A DNA stretch of 64,000 nucleotides from Spiribacter roseus (GTDB lineage: Bacteria; Pseudomonadota; Gammaproteobacteria; Nitrococcales; Nitrococcaceae). The notes below the pieces were generated by a model, which saw nothing but the letters and a program-made list of their open reading frames with translations, ran no database searches and was not told where the DNA came from. The translations under genes were made by a program, and so were the position numbers. This document shows positions 48,297-58,005 of the stretch, one piece after another (positions within the stretch are counted from its first letter, which is position 1; the number at the start of each line of letters is the position of its first letter). Location of the stretch: positions 744,001-808,000 of the forward strand of contig NZ_CP016382.1 of NCBI RefSeq assembly GCF_002813635.1, given 5' to 3'.

Positions 48297-49282
48297 GGTC
48301 GCCTCCAGGTCAGGAACAGGGCCTCGATGGACAGTTCGCGGCTGAGCGGTTGTTCGGCGGCTTCACGCAGTGGCAGGAGATCCCCCTGGATGCGGGCGAG
48401 ACGCGCGCTGTCGAGCAGCGTTTGAAGCCCCTCGAGCGCCGGGTGACCACTCAGCCGCTGACGGGGATCGGTCGCGCCACGCATCAATTGAATGGCGAGC
48501 TGCTGCATGAGCCGTGTGGTCTCGAGCGCGCCCACCGGACGCCAGTCAGTGGCGGCCGCCACCGCACTCTGGTGCCCCTGGATGACGGCAGCCAGCGCAG
48601 CGGCCAGCGCCTCGAAGCGCTGCATGCCCTTCTCGGCCGCCAGCTGGCGGGCGGTGAGCGGACTGCCCCCCGCCAATGCGAGCAATGCCTCCGGCGCGTT
48701 CACGCCCTGCGCCTGCAGCCACGCCCGGGCGCTTGCCTGTGGCGGAATGCCGAGGCGCTCGTACTGGCAGCGGCTGCGGATGGTCGCACTCAGGCGCCCG
48801 GGTTGATGGCTGACCAGGATGAGCACCATGCCATCCGGCGGTTCCTCGAGGGTCTTGAGCAGCGCGTTGGCCGCGTGGCGGTTCATCGCCTCGGCCTGGG
48901 TCAGGACCACCACCCGGCGGCGGTTGTGCTGACTGGTGTGATGACTGAATTCGGTCAGCGCCCGGGTGGCTTCGATCTTGAGGATGCCGCTGCCCCCCTC
49001 GGCGGGCTCGACAATCTGATAGTCGGGATGACTGCCGGCCCGCCGCAGCCGGCAGTCCCGGCAGTCATCACAGGCGCGGGTGTCCACCGGCTGACTGCAG
49101 AGCAGCCGCGCCGCCATGGCTTCGGCCAGCGCCCGTTTGCCGGTCCCCGCCGGCCCACCGAGCAGCACGGCATGGGGCACGCGATTGGCCTCGATGCTCG
49201 CCGCGAATCGCTCCCAGGCGCGCTGCTGCCAGGGCATGGGGCGGGTTGTGTGGGCATCAACGCCAGCGGGCTCAGTCATCAT
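48293..49282 (-). CDS. holB: DNA polymerase III subunit delta'
   Basis: Clamp-loader subunit, AAA+-like, 329 residues (E. coli 334). A P-loop GGPAGTGKRAL is followed by the zinc module CDDCRDCRL and the sensor region NALLKTLEEPPDGMVLILVS with SRCQYERL. The C-terminal collar domain is less conserved. Start ATGATG at 49282/49279 overlaps the end of tmk, so translation is coupled. Between holB and tatD many gammaproteobacteria have a pilZ gene; here the two genes directly overlap, so it is absent. Confidence 0.9.
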   Translation of the reverse strand: MMTEPAGVDAHTTRPMPWQQRAWERFAASIEANRVPHAVLLGGPAGTGKRALAEAMAARLLCSQPVDTRACDDCRDCRLRRAGSHPDYQIVEPAEGGSGILKIEATRALTEFSHHTSQHNRRRVVVLTQAEAMNRHAANALLKTLEEPPDGMVLILVSHQPGRLSATIRSRCQYERLGIPPQASARAWLQAQGVNAPEALLALAGGSPLTARQLAAEKGMQRFEALAAALAAVIQGHQSAVAAATDWRPVGALETTRLMQQLAIQLMRGATDPRQRLSGHPALEGLQTLLDSARLARIQGDLLPLREAAEQPLSRELSIEALFLTWRRP

Positions 49283-49898
49283 AGTGCTCGTCGAGGAGGG
49301 TCTCGATGGCCGCGCCCACCCGGGCCAGCGATTGCGTGGCATCCACACGAGCGATGCGGGCGGGATTGGCGTTCGCGAGCTCGGCATAGGCCGCCCGCAC
49401 CGCCTCAAAAAAACGCGCCCGTTCGGACTCGAACCGGTCGGGCGCGCTGCGCCCCGCCGCCCGTGCCAGCCCGGTCGCCACAGGCAGGTCCAGCCACAGG
49501 GTCAGTCCCGGTTGCAGGTCGCCGAGCAGCCAGTCGGCCAGCGCCCTCACCCGCTCGATGCCCAGACCACGCCCGCCGCCCTGATAGGCCAGACTGGCAT
49601 CGGTGAATCGATCACAGATCACCCACTGCCCGGCCTGCAGAGCCGGCTGGATGATGGTCCGTACATGCTCGGCACGGGCGGCGAACATCAACAGCACCTC
49701 CGCCTCGGCACTCATCCCGGCCTCCCGATGGCCCAGCAGCACCTCGCGCAGCTCCTCGCCCAGCGCGGTCCCGCCGGGCTCCCGCGTGACCACCGGCTCC
49801 CCCCCGTGCGCGGTCACCCAATCACGGATGACCGCCAGTGCCGAGCTCTTGCCGGCACCTTCGGTCCCCTCGACGGTGATCAGGCGGCCCGTGTCCAT
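49272..49898 (-). CDS. tmk: Thymidylate kinase
   Basis: Phosphorylates dTMP to dTDP; 208 residues (E. coli 213). P-loop GTEGAGKSS, REPGGTALGEELREVLL, the DRX motif CDRFTDASLAYQGGGR and the lid region ARAAGRSAPDRFESER are all present. It lies three bases after mltG's stop and overlaps holB by 11 bp. Confidence 0.95.
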   Translation of the reverse strand: MDTGRLITVEGTEGAGKSSALAVIRDWVTAHGGEPVVTREPGGTALGEELREVLLGHREAGMSAEAEVLLMFAARAEHVRTIIQPALQAGQWVICDRFTDASLAYQGGGRGLGIERVRALADWLLGDLQPGLTLWLDLPVATGLARAAGRSAPDRFESERARFFEAVRAAYAELANANPARIARVDATQSLARVGAAIETLLDEHYDD

Positions 49899-49901
49899 GG
49901 G

Positions 49902-50921
49902 TCAGTCGCCCTCCCCGAGCTGGTAGCGGCGCACCGCCCGATTATGCGCCTTGAGGGTGTCCGAGAAGACGTGGCTGCCGTCGCCGCGGCTGACGAAATA
50001 CAGGCTGTCGCCGGCGGCCGGATCCGCCGCCGCCTCGATGGCCGCGCGTCCGGCGAGGGCGATCGGTGTGGGCGGCAGACCGTGACGGGTGTAGGTGTTA
50101 TACGGATTGTCGGTGCGCAGATGACGCCGCAGGAGATCGCCGTCGAATCGCTCGCCCAGTCCGTAGATCACGGTTGGATCCGTCTGCAGGCGCATGCCCT
50201 GGCGCAGCCGACGCACGAAGACACCGGCAATGCGGCGACGCTCCGCGGCCTGTCCGGTCTCCTTTTCAATGATCGAGGCAAGCGTCAGCAGCTCATCGGG
50301 GCTGTCCAGGGGCGTTGGCTGCGCGCGTTGCGCCCAGATCGATGCGAGGGTCGATTCCAGATCCCGATTGGCGCGTCGCAATATCTCGACATCGGTCTCG
50401 CCGCGCGGAAAGCGGTAGGTCTCGGGCAGGAAGCGGCCTTCCGCGGCCTCGCCGGGGCGACCGATGGCGCTCATCAGCGCCGCATGGGTGACACCGGCGG
50501 GCAGTGTCTGGCGGATCTGCGGGTGGCGGCGGATGGCGGCGAGCGCTTCGTCCACGCGCCAGCCCTCAACCAGTGTGATTTCGTACTCGATGACCCTGCC
50601 CTGGACCATGCGCTGGACCAGTCCGGCTGCGGTCAGGCCGGCGCTGATGGCGTACTCCCCGGCCTGGATGCGATTGGCCAGATCCTGCCAGCGCGCGTAA
50701 AGCCGCAGCGCCAGCGGATGGTCGATGAGGTCCCGCTCGGCCAGCTCATCGGCCACCCGGGCAAAGCTGGTGCCCCGTTCAACGGTGAGCGGCGCCGCAT
50801 CGCTGCGGACCATGGGGGCGGTCTCGAGGTGTCGAACGCTACTGGTCACCACAACCACGACGACCACCGCCAGCGTCGCCATCAGTGCCGCCGCGATCAA
50901 GCCCACACGCCGCCGGCTCAT
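49902..50921 (-). CDS. mltG: Endolytic peptidoglycan transglycosylase MltG (YceG)
   Basis: Inner-membrane-anchored lytic transglycosylase that cuts nascent glycan strands; 339 residues (E. coli 340). One N-terminal transmembrane helix (LIAAALMATLAVVVVVVV) is followed by a LysM-like domain (TSFARVADELAERDLIDHPL) and the YceG domain with the catalytic Glu in LASIIEKETG. Conserved segments include LQTDPTVIYGLG, DNPYNTYTRHGLPPTPIALAG and LYFVSRGDGSHVFSDTLKAH. The start overlaps pabC's stop as ATGA. Confidence 0.93.
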   Translation of the reverse strand: MSRRRVGLIAAALMATLAVVVVVVVTSSVRHLETAPMVRSDAAPLTVERGTSFARVADELAERDLIDHPLALRLYARWQDLANRIQAGEYAISAGLTAAGLVQRMVQGRVIEYEITLVEGWRVDEALAAIRRHPQIRQTLPAGVTHAALMSAIGRPGEAAEGRFLPETYRFPRGETDVEILRRANRDLESTLASIWAQRAQPTPLDSPDELLTLASIIEKETGQAAERRRIAGVFVRRLRQGMRLQTDPTVIYGLGERFDGDLLRRHLRTDNPYNTYTRHGLPPTPIALAGRAAIEAAADPAAGDSLYFVSRGDGSHVFSDTLKAHNRAVRRYQLGEGD

Positions 50922-51772
50922 GATCTGACCACCGCCGGCAGCAGCGCCGTGCCTGCGCGGACCAGCTCATCCTGGAGTCGATCCGCCCAGGGACTGCGCG
51001 GGAGGGGGTGACCGGCCAGTGTCCGTACGGGCCACAGGCCGATGAGGCTGTTCACCAGCATGACGCCCCGCGCCTGCCAGAGATCCGCCCGCCGCACGGC
51101 GGTCCGCTTGACCGACGCGCCGCTGGCCGCCGCCCGATCGAGCAGCCAGCCCTGCATCACACCGTCCACGCCGCAATCATCGGTAGCGGGCGCGCAGAGG
51201 TGATCCCCCTGATCGATGATGAGATTGCTGCTGGTCGCCTCGATGATGCGTCCATCCATTGCCTCCATGACGCCCTCGGCAGTGCCCGGATCGCTCCACT
51301 CGCCCCGCGCGAGGACCTGCTCAAGCCGATTGAGATGCTTGATCCCGGCCAGCGCCGGCTGGACCGCGAGCCGGGTCTCACAGAATCGCACGGCGACGCC
51401 CGTCTGCCACCAGTCATCGGGGCGCTCGGGCACCGCGCCGCATTGAGTGATCGTCGTCGTCTGTGGCGCCGTCGGCGGCGCATAGCCGCGCCCCCCTTCA
51501 CCCCGGGTAACGGTCAGTCGGAGCGTGCCGAATCGTGGCAGGGCCAGCGCTGCCAGATCGGCCTGCCAACGCCCGCGGGACGGAACTGGCAGACCGAGTC
51601 GGCGGCAGCCGGTCTCGAGCCGGTCAAGATGCCGTGTCCAAAGCTGTGGCTGATGCCCGACGATGGCGAGAGTCTCGAAGACGCCATCCCCGTAACGCAG
51701 ACCGCGATCATCGATGCCGGCAACGGTGCCCGGCTCGCCGTTGACCCGACAGGCGTCGCGGGCGGCGTTCAC
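50918..51772 (-). CDS. pabC: Aminodeoxychorismate lyase
   Basis: Fold-type IV PLP enzyme that makes p-aminobenzoate for folate; 284 residues (E. coli 269). Family segments are [17 protein letters not shown], the PLP lysine in [16 protein letters not shown], and [13 protein letters not shown]. It is coupled to fabF by an ATGA overlap, the same neighbourhood as in E. coli. It could be confused with a D-amino-acid or branched-chain aminotransferase, but the operon settles it. Confidence 0.9.
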   Translation of the reverse strand: MNAARDACRVNGEPGTVAGIDDRGLRYGDGVFETLAIVGHQPQLWTRHLDRLETGCRRLGLPVPSRGRWQADLAALALPRFGTLRLTVTRGEGGRGYAPPTAPQTTTITQCGAVPERPDDWWQTGVAVRFCETRLAVQPALAGIKHLNRLEQVLARGEWSDPGTAEGVMEAMDGRIIEATSSNLIIDQGDHLCAPATDDCGVDGVMQGWLLDRAAASGASVKRTAVRRADLWQARGVMLVNSLIGLWPVRTLAGHPLPRSPWADRLQDELVRAGTALLPAVVRS

Positions 51773-53013
51773 GCGTCAAGCGCGCGAAAGATCACCGTCC
51801 CGTTGGTGCCACCAAAACCGAATGAATTGGACAGGGCGGCCTGGATCGGTTGGTCACGCGCGACATTGGGGACAAGGTCCATGTCGAGATCCTCGTCCGG
51901 TGTTTCGAGATTGATGGTGGGCGGCAGGATGCCGTCGCGCATGGCGAGCAGCGTGAAGACCGCCTCGACCCCACCCGCGGCGCCCAGCAGATGCCCGGTC
52001 ATCGATTTGGTGGAGCTCACCGGCAGGCGCCGCGCGTGCTCGCCGAAGGTGCCCTGCACCGCCCGCAGCTCGGCGCGGTCGCCGGCCTGGGTGGAGGTGC
52101 CGTGGGCGTTGACGTAGTCGATCTCATCCGGGTTCATGCCGGCGTCTTCCAGCGCCCGGTCCATGCAGCGCTGCGCCCCCTCGCCCGTCTCGGCGGGCAG
52201 GGTCATGTGATGGGCGTCCCCGCTCATCCCAAAGCCGGCGATTTCGGCATAAATGGGCGCCCCTCGCCGGCGTGCCTGCTCGTATTCCTCGAGAATCAGC
52301 ACCGCCGCCCCGTCGCCCAGCACAAAGCCGTCCCGGCCCTGATCCCAGGGCCGACTGGCGCCCTGGGGATCGTCATTGCGGGTGGACAGTGCCCGGGCCG
52401 CCGCGAAACCGCCCAGCCCGGTGGGCGTGGTGGAGAACTCGGCCCCACCGGCGATCATCGCATCGGCATCCCCGTAGGCGATCATGCGCGCGCTCTGGCC
52501 GATGTTGTGGGTGGCACTGGTGCAGGCGGTCACTGTCGCGACGTTGGGCCCCTTGGCGCCGAGCAGGATCGACAGATTGCCCGAGACCATGTTGATGATC
52601 GCACTGGGGATGAAAAACGGCGATATCCGGCGCGGGCCGGATTCAAGATAGGTCTTGTGACCTTCCTCGATGGAGTGAATGCCACCGATGCCGGAGCCCA
52701 CGGAGACGCCCACCCGGTCGGCGTTCTCCGAGTCGATTGTAAGCCCGGAATCCCGCAGCGCATCCACCGCCGCAGCGATTCCGTAATGGATGAAGGGGTC
52801 CATCTTGCGGGCTTCCTTGCGACTGAGGTACTGCGTGACGTCAAAGTCACGCACCTCGCCCCCGAAGCGAACCGCGAACGGCGTCGTATCAAAGCGCTGG
52901 ATCGGCTGAATGCCGCTGCGCCCCTCACGAATGCTCTGCCAGGCGCTGTCAGTGGTGTTGCCCACCGGCGACACGATACCCAGCCCGGTGACTACGACCC
53001 TGCGTCCGATCAC
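51769..53013 (-). CDS. fabF: Beta-ketoacyl-ACP synthase II
   Basis: Chain-elongating condensing enzyme; 414 residues (E. coli 413). It opens [16 protein letters not shown], has the catalytic Cys in [12 protein letters not shown] and His residues in [12 protein letters not shown] and [12 protein letters not shown]. The start is a GTG at 53013 ([10 protein letters not shown]), with AGGGGG about six bases upstream. Longer in-frame starts would run into acpP. It follows acpP by 17 bp, and its stop is coupled to pabC. Confidence 0.94.
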   Translation of the reverse strand: MIGRRVVVTGLGIVSPVGNTTDSAWQSIREGRSGIQPIQRFDTTPFAVRFGGEVRDFDVTQYLSRKEARKMDPFIHYGIAAAVDALRDSGLTIDSENADRVGVSVGSGIGGIHSIEEGHKTYLESGPRRISPFFIPSAIINMVSGNLSILLGAKGPNVATVTACTSATHNIGQSARMIAYGDADAMIAGGAEFSTTPTGLGGFAAARALSTRNDDPQGASRPWDQGRDGFVLGDGAAVLILEEYEQARRRGAPIYAEIAGFGMSGDAHHMTLPAETGEGAQRCMDRALEDAGMNPDEIDYVNAHGTSTQAGDRAELRAVQGTFGEHARRLPVSSTKSMTGHLLGAAGGVEAVFTLLAMRDGILPPTINLETPDEDLDMDLVPNVARDQPIQAALSNSFGFGGTNGTVIFRALDA

Positions 53014-53030
53014 CCGCGAACCCCCTGCCG

Positions 53031-53270
53031 TTACTCTTCGAGGTGACGGTTGATGTAGTCGAACGCGTGCCGGACCGTGGTGATCTTCTCGGCTTCCTCG
53101 TCCGGGATCTCGCACTCGAACTCTTCCTCGAGCGCCATCACCAGCTCAACGGTGTCGAGCGAATCCGCGCCCAGGTCGTCGACGAACGACGCCTCGGCGG
53201 TCACTTCGTCTTCCTTGACGCCGAGCTGCTCGACCACGATTTTCTTGACTCTTTCCTCGATGCTACTCAT
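53031..53270 (-). CDS. acpP: Acyl carrier protein
   Basis: 79-residue acidic carrier that holds growing acyl chains on phosphopantetheine. The modified serine is in [18 protein letters not shown]. The opening [20 protein letters not shown] is near-universal for the gammaproteobacterial protein. TAGGAGCGAG precedes the ATG. A -10-like TAGAAT and palindrome about 55-65 bp upstream suggest an extra promoter in addition to operon readthrough. Confidence 0.97.
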   Translation of the reverse strand: MSSIEERVKKIVVEQLGVKEDEVTAEASFVDDLGADSLDTVELVMALEEEFECEIPDEEAEKITTVRHAFDYINRHLEE

Positions 53271-53322
53271 CTCGCTCCTACCTCTCGGATTGCAATTGTG
53301 GGGCTATGGCCCGAACCGGGGC

Positions 53323-53338
53323 GTATTCTATGGAATAC
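53323..53338 (-). promoter_or_regulatory. Probable acpP promoter element with palindrome
   Basis: Perfect inverted repeat GTATTC-TATG-GAATAC, whose minus-strand reading contains TAGAAT (53325-53330), a good -10. The -35 region is weak. It lies in the 91-bp gap between fabG and acpP, where a strong acpP promoter would be expected. Confidence 0.45.
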
Positions 53339-53361
53339 GGTGACAATGCGCCAGCAACCGG

Positions 53362-54111
53362 CTAAGGCATCAGCAGCCCGCCGTTGACGTTAAGGGTTTC
53401 ACCGGTGATATAGCCACCGGCGGGGGATGCCAGAAAGCAGGCCGCCGCCGCGATATCCGCGGGGTGGCCCAGCCGCTGCAGGGGTGTCTGCGCGGTCAGC
53501 GCCGCACGCTGATCATCGTCCAGCGCGTCGGTCATGTCGGTTTCGATGAACCCGGGGGCGATGGCGTTGACCGTGATATTGCGGGCCCCGACCTCGCGGG
53601 CCAGCGAACGGGTCATGCCCAGCAGCCCGGCCTTGGCCGCGGCGTAGTTGGTCTGACCGGCATTGCCCATCAGCCCCACCACCGAGCCGATATTGATGAT
53701 GCGCCCGTGGCGGGCCTTCATCATCCCGCGGAGCACCGCCCGCGAGACGCGGAACACCGCACTGAGGTTCGTGTCGATGACCTGATCCCAGTCCTCGTCA
53801 CTCAGGCGCATGGCGAGGTTGTCGCGGGTGATGCCGGCATTGTTGACCAGAATCCCGGGCGTGCCCTCGTTGGCGGCGATATCGCGCACGCAGGCATCAA
53901 TGGCCGCGCGGTCCTGGACGTCAAGCGCCACTCCGCGACCGGCGATGCCCAACGTCTCGAGATGGGCGCTGATGCGGTCGGCCCCCACCTCGCGGGTCGC
54001 GGTGCCGATCACCGTCGCCCCGCTGCGGCCGAGCTGTTCGGCGATCGCCGCCCCAATGCCGCGGCTGGCGCCGGTCACCAGGGCGATCTCGCCGTCGAGT
54101 TGCAGATTCAT
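53362..54111 (-). CDS. fabG: 3-oxoacyl-ACP reductase
   Basis: NADPH-dependent SDR of the fatty acid elongation cycle; 249 residues (E. coli 244). Cofactor loop LVTGASRGIGAAIAEQLG, NNAG motif LVNNAGITRDNL, Ser in IINIGSVVGLMGNAGQ, Tyr/Lys in NYAAAKAGLLGM and the ending TGETLNVNGGLLMP. The start at 54111 overlaps the fabD stop by ATGA. Confidence 0.96.
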   Translation of the reverse strand: MNLQLDGEIALVTGASRGIGAAIAEQLGRSGATVIGTATREVGADRISAHLETLGIAGRGVALDVQDRAAIDACVRDIAANEGTPGILVNNAGITRDNLAMRLSDEDWDQVIDTNLSAVFRVSRAVLRGMMKARHGRIINIGSVVGLMGNAGQTNYAAAKAGLLGMTRSLAREVGARNITVNAIAPGFIETDMTDALDDDQRAALTAQTPLQRLGHPADIAAAACFLASPAGGYITGETLNVNGGLLMP

Positions 54112-55061
54112 GTCAGCTCCAGTGTGTTCAGTGCCTTGGCCAGCGAATCCGGATCGTGGATCGCCTGAATGCCCATCCGGCGGTCGATTCGGCGGTTGAG
54201 CCCGGCGAGGACCCGTCCCGGCCCGCACTCGACCACCTGCTCGATACCCTGGCCGGCGAGCGTCTCGATGCACTCGGTCCAGCGCACCGGCGAGCGCACC
54301 TGCTCGACCAGGCGCTCGCGGATGGCCTCGGGCGCCGTCCCCAGACTCAGATCAACATTGTGAACCACCGGGATGGCCGGCGCATGGACCGGCACATCCG
54401 CCAGACGCCGGGCGAGTCGCTCAGCCGCGGGCGCCATCAGCGAGCAGTGTGCCGGCACGCTCATCGGCAGCATCACTGCCCGTTTGGCCCCGGCCTCGCG
54501 GGCCGCCTCGAGGGTGCGGTCGACCGTGGCGCGGTGCCCGGCTATCACGATCTGCCCCGGGGCGTTGTAGTTGACCGGCTCGACCACCCCATCGCCCGCC
54601 TGCTCACACAGCTCAGCGAGGGTGGACTCATCCAGTCCCAGGACCGCCGCCATTGCCCCCTCGCCCTCCGGTACGGCGTCCTGCATGTAGCGGCCACGAT
54701 CGCGCACCAGTTCAACGGCGACGGGAAAGTCCAACGCCCCGGCGGCGACCAGCGCGGTGTATTCGCCCAGGCTGTGCCCGGCCATCAGCGCCGGCAGCGC
54801 CCCGCCGCCCTCACGCCACGCCCGCCAGACCGCGACGCCGGCCGTGAGCATCAGCGGCTGGGTATGGTCGGTGCGGTTGAGCAGCGTCTCGGGCCCCTCG
54901 CTGGCCAGTGCCCACAGGTCTTCGCCCATGGCGGATGAGGCTTCGATGAAGGTTTTCTGGACCACGGCATGGCGCTCGGCCAGGTCCGCGAGCATCCCCA
55001 GTGATTGGGAGCCCTGACCGGGAAACACGAAGGCAAGATCGGTACGCGTCGGCATAGTCAT
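54108..55061 (-). CDS. fabD: Malonyl-CoA:ACP transacylase
   Basis: Transfers malonyl from CoA to ACP; 317 residues (E. coli 309). It opens AFVFPGQGSQSLGML, has the catalytic Ser in AGHSLGEYTALVAAG, an Arg in VRDRGRYMQDAVPEG and His in SVPAHCSLM. The start at 55061 (MTMPTRTDLAF) or two codons later is possible. It is six bases after fabH. Confidence 0.95.
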   Translation of the reverse strand: MTMPTRTDLAFVFPGQGSQSLGMLADLAERHAVVQKTFIEASSAMGEDLWALASEGPETLLNRTDHTQPLMLTAGVAVWRAWREGGGALPALMAGHSLGEYTALVAAGALDFPVAVELVRDRGRYMQDAVPEGEGAMAAVLGLDESTLAELCEQAGDGVVEPVNYNAPGQIVIAGHRATVDRTLEAAREAGAKRAVMLPMSVPAHCSLMAPAAERLARRLADVPVHAPAIPVVHNVDLSLGTAPEAIRERLVEQVRSPVRWTECIETLAGQGIEQVVECGPGRVLAGLNRRIDRRMGIQAIHDPDSLAKALNTLELT

Positions 55062-55067
55062 TTCCGT

Positions 55068-56039
55068 TCAGTAGCGGATCAGGGCGGAGCCCCAGGTGAA
55101 ACCGGCCCCGAAGGCTTCAAGCAGCAGCAGATCACCGCGCTGGATACGGCCATCGCTCACCGCCGTGTGCAGGGCGAGCGGGATCGACGCCGCCGATGTG
55201 TTGCCCTGCTCGGCGACGGTGCTCACCATCCGGTCGGTGGACAGTCCGAGCTTGCGCGCCGTCGCTGTCATGATGCGGATGTTTGCCTGGTGCGGCACCA
55301 GCCAGTCGACGTCGCCACGGGCCAGCCCGTTGGCCTCAAGCGTTTCATCAACCAGCGCGCCGAGGGTGCGCACCGCCACGCGGAACACCTCATTGCCGCG
55401 CATACTGACCTTGCCATGACTGCCCTGCAGTGACTCGTAACCCTGGGCAACGCCCCAGGGCACATTGAGCAGTGGTGTCTGCCGTCCGTCGGCATGCAGG
55501 TGGGTGGAGAGGATGCCCGGCGCCTCGCCGGCCTCGAGCACCACCGCTCCGGCGCCATCGCCGAACAGCACACAGGTGCTTCGGTCGGACCAGTCGAGGA
55601 TGCGCGAGAACACCTCGGCACCGATCACCAGCGCGCGACGGGCACCGCCTGTGCGGATGAACCGGTCGGCCACATCCAGACCGTAGACGAACCCGGAGCA
55701 GGCGGCCCCCAGATCGAAGGCGATGGCGCCGGGGGCGATGCCGAGGCGCTCGATCAGTCGGCAGGCGGTGCTGGGGAAGACATGATCCGGCGTCGAGGTG
55801 GCGACCAGCACCAGGTCGATGGCGTCGGCGCCGATACCGGCATTGGCAAGCGCCTCGAGGGCGGCCGCCTCGGCCAGGTCCGAGCAGATCTGATCGGGGG
55901 CGGCGACGTGGCGCTGGGCGATGCCCGTGCGCTCGACGATCCAGCGATCGGAGGTCTCAACCAGGGTCTCGAGTTCGGCATTGGTCACCACCCGCTCGGG
56001 CAGGTAACCGCCGGTACCACTGATCCGGGAATGGCTCAT
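55068..56039 (-). CDS. fabH: Beta-ketoacyl-ACP synthase III
   Basis: Starts fatty acid synthesis by joining acetyl-CoA and malonyl-ACP; 323 residues (E. coli 317). Catalytic Cys is in [13 protein letters not shown], His in [12 protein letters not shown] and Asn in [14 protein letters not shown]. Opening [20 protein letters not shown]. It overlaps plsX by four bases. Confidence 0.96.
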   Translation of the reverse strand: MSHSRISGTGGYLPERVVTNAELETLVETSDRWIVERTGIAQRHVAAPDQICSDLAEAAALEALANAGIGADAIDLVLVATSTPDHVFPSTACRLIERLGIAPGAIAFDLGAACSGFVYGLDVADRFIRTGGARRALVIGAEVFSRILDWSDRSTCVLFGDGAGAVVLEAGEAPGILSTHLHADGRQTPLLNVPWGVAQGYESLQGSHGKVSMRGNEVFRVAVRTLGALVDETLEANGLARGDVDWLVPHQANIRIMTATARKLGLSTDRMVSTVAEQGNTSAASIPLALHTAVSDGRIQRGDLLLLEAFGAGFTWGSALIRY

Positions 56040-57064
56040 TGCGTCGGACCCGCGCCGAAGATCTCACCGAGACGCGCGTCGATGCGCTGAGGGATGGCCT
56101 CGGAGGCCTCGATGAATCCGGTCTCGATGGCCTGCTCGAACGCCCAGGCATCGGCGCTGCCGTGGCTTTTGACCACCACGCCGCGCAGCCCCAGGAGACT
56201 GGCGCCATTGTACTGGCGATGGTCGAGACGCCGGCGCAGGGCCTTGAGCACCGGGAGCGCCACAAGCCCCGCCAGGCGGGTGAAGCCGTTGCGCCGGAAC
56301 TCATCGCGCAGGTACTGCGAAATCATCGCCGCCACCCCTTCGCTGCTCTTGAGCGCCACGTTGCCGGTGAACCCGTCGCAGACCACCAGGTCGGCGACAT
56401 TGTGGAACATGCGGTCGCCCTCGACGTAACCGATGTAGTTGAGGCCGCTGGACTGCAGCAGCTGGGCCGCCTGCTTGACCTGATCATTGCCCTTGATCTC
56501 CTCCTCGCCCAGGTTGAGCAACCCGATGCGGGGATGGTCGCTGTCACCGGCCGCTTCGACAAGCACCGACCCCATGACGGCGAACTGGAACAGGTGCTCG
56601 GCGGTGCAGTCGACGTTGGCGCCCAGATCGAGCATCCGGAACCGCCCCCCGCGGCAGGGAATGGTCGTGCAGATCGCCGGCCGGTCGATGCCCGGCAGGG
56701 TCTTCAGCCGATAACGCGCGGTGGCCATCAATGCGCCGGTATTTCCGGCGCTGACGCAGGCATCGGCTTCGCCGCTGCGCACCAGATCAATGGCGACCCG
56801 CATCGATGAGTCGCGCTTGAAGCGCAGTGCCTGGGAGGGCGACTCGTCCATGTCGACGACCTGGCTGGCGGGTTGGATGGTCAGGCGCTGGCGGACCGGC
56901 GGATCGAGCGAGGCGGCGGCGGACTCAAGGCGCTCCTGATCCCCGACCAGGATCAGCGACAGCGACGGGTGACGGCCCAGCATGGCGGCGGCCGCCGGCA
57001 GGGTGACCGCCGGGCCGTGATCGCCGCCCATGGCGTCGATGGCCAGGGTACAGGTATCACTCAT
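56036..57064 (-). CDS. plsX: Phosphate acyltransferase
   Basis: Makes acyl-phosphate from acyl-ACP for phospholipid synthesis; 342 residues (E. coli 356). Typical pieces are [53 protein letters not shown] and [17 protein letters not shown]. The start [15 protein letters not shown] at 57064 was chosen over an ATG eight codons upstream. It lies 81 bp after rpmF, behind a hairpin. Confidence 0.95.
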   Translation of the reverse strand: MSDTCTLAIDAMGGDHGPAVTLPAAAAMLGRHPSLSLILVGDQERLESAAASLDPPVRQRLTIQPASQVVDMDESPSQALRFKRDSSMRVAIDLVRSGEADACVSAGNTGALMATARYRLKTLPGIDRPAICTTIPCRGGRFRMLDLGANVDCTAEHLFQFAVMGSVLVEAAGDSDHPRIGLLNLGEEEIKGNDQVKQAAQLLQSSGLNYIGYVEGDRMFHNVADLVVCDGFTGNVALKSSEGVAAMISQYLRDEFRRNGFTRLAGLVALPVLKALRRRLDHRQYNGASLLGLRGVVVKSHGSADAWAFEQAIETGFIEASEAIPQRIDARLGEIFGAGPTQ

Positions 57065-57094
57065 GGGTGCCGCTTCACATCGCCACAACGAAAT

Positions 57095-57123
57095 GGCCGC
57101 GTCAGCGCAGCGCCGACGCGGCC
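57095..57123 (-). terminator. Hairpin between rpmF and plsX, partial terminator or processing site
   Basis: Perfect 9-bp stem GGCCGCGTC (57095-57103) / GACGCGGCC (57115-57123) with an 11-base loop. On the minus strand it is followed by ATTTCGTTG, not a clean T tract. It may attenuate between the very highly expressed ribosomal protein gene and the lipid genes. Confidence 0.5.
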
Positions 57124-57145
57124 GATGGGTTCACTGCTCACCCGG

Positions 57146-57325
57146 CTAGTCGTCCTTGCCGGTGGTCACCTTGCGTCCACGATAGTAGCCGTCGGCGGAG
57201 ATGTGATGACGGCGATGGGTTTCCCCGGTCGTCGGCTCCACACTGAGCGTGGGGTGTTCAAGGGCGTGGTGGCTGCGGCGCATGCCACGGCGCGAAGGGG
57301 ATTTTTTCGATTTCTGTACGGCCAT
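57146..57325 (-). CDS. rpmF: 50S ribosomal protein L32
   Basis: 59-residue basic protein: [20 protein letters not shown], then [20 protein letters not shown], then a [12 protein letters not shown] C-terminus. This is the cysteine-free L32 of gammaproteobacteria. AGGA lies eight bases before the ATG at 57325. It sits between yceD and plsX, as in E. coli. Confidence 0.97.
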   Translation of the reverse strand: MAVQKSKKSPSRRGMRRSHHALEHPTLSVEPTTGETHRRHHISADGYYRGRKVTTGKDD

Positions 57326-57352
57326 TGTTGATCCTGCCTGTTGCTGAGTCGG

Positions 57353-57880
57353 TCAGTGTACCTCACCCGAATCGTCCCGCTTGAGTGATTCGAGTGCCTG
57401 AAATGGGTTGTCGCGCGCGGGGGCGGCCTCGCCCGCCGGTCCGAACTGCCGTTGTCCGCCGTCGCAGTCCGTATCGTCATGGGTCGGAATCACCGGCAGC
57501 GCCAGTATCAGCTCGTCTTCGATCAGCGCGGCGATGTCGAGCTGCCCCTTGGGCGCCACCACCACGGGCTGATCGGCCCCGTAGCCATCCGCCTCTTCAA
57601 TCCGATCGACGACGACCAGATCGAACGCCCCCGCCGTGTCCAGCGCGACCGGCGCCAGACAACGCTCGCAGACCAGTGTGACCACGGCCGAGCAGTTGCC
57701 CTGAAGCCGGGGCCGCCCGCGATCGATGGTCAGCGTCAGCGTGGCGCTGACATCGCCCACCCGGGCATCCAGGGCATCCATGCGTGGCAGCGGACAGCCC
57801 GCCAGCGCCCCGGCCCACGAGTGCTCGCCCTCGCCCAGACGGGCGATGTCGACGCGATGCGGTAAGCCATTCCCGTGCAT
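57353..57880 (-). CDS. yceD: YceD/DUF177 family protein (23S rRNA accumulation)
   Basis: 175-residue acidic protein of the DUF177 family encoded next to rpmF in most bacteria. Typical pieces are the CERCLAPV motif, with two cysteines, LDIAALIEDELILALPVIP and the ending DNPFQALESLK. Known members are needed for normal 23S rRNA levels. A TAACAT hexamer lies nine bases before the ATG. It is the first gene of the rpmF-plsX-fab block. Confidence 0.92.
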   Translation of the reverse strand: MHGNGLPHRVDIARLGEGEHSWAGALAGCPLPRMDALDARVGDVSATLTLTIDRGRPRLQGNCSAVVTLVCERCLAPVALDTAGAFDLVVVDRIEEADGYGADQPVVVAPKGQLDIAALIEDELILALPVIPTHDDTDCDGGQRQFGPAGEAAPARDNPFQALESLKRDDSGEVH

Positions 57881-58005
57881 AACCGTTGAATGTTAGGGGG
57901 CCATGGGGAAGCTGTCAAAAAGCGCTGACACCGGCCCACAACAGTTTGCGTCCGCCCGCGCCGTCGTCGACCATATTCCATCGACCTTCAACCCGGGATC
58001 CGCGC

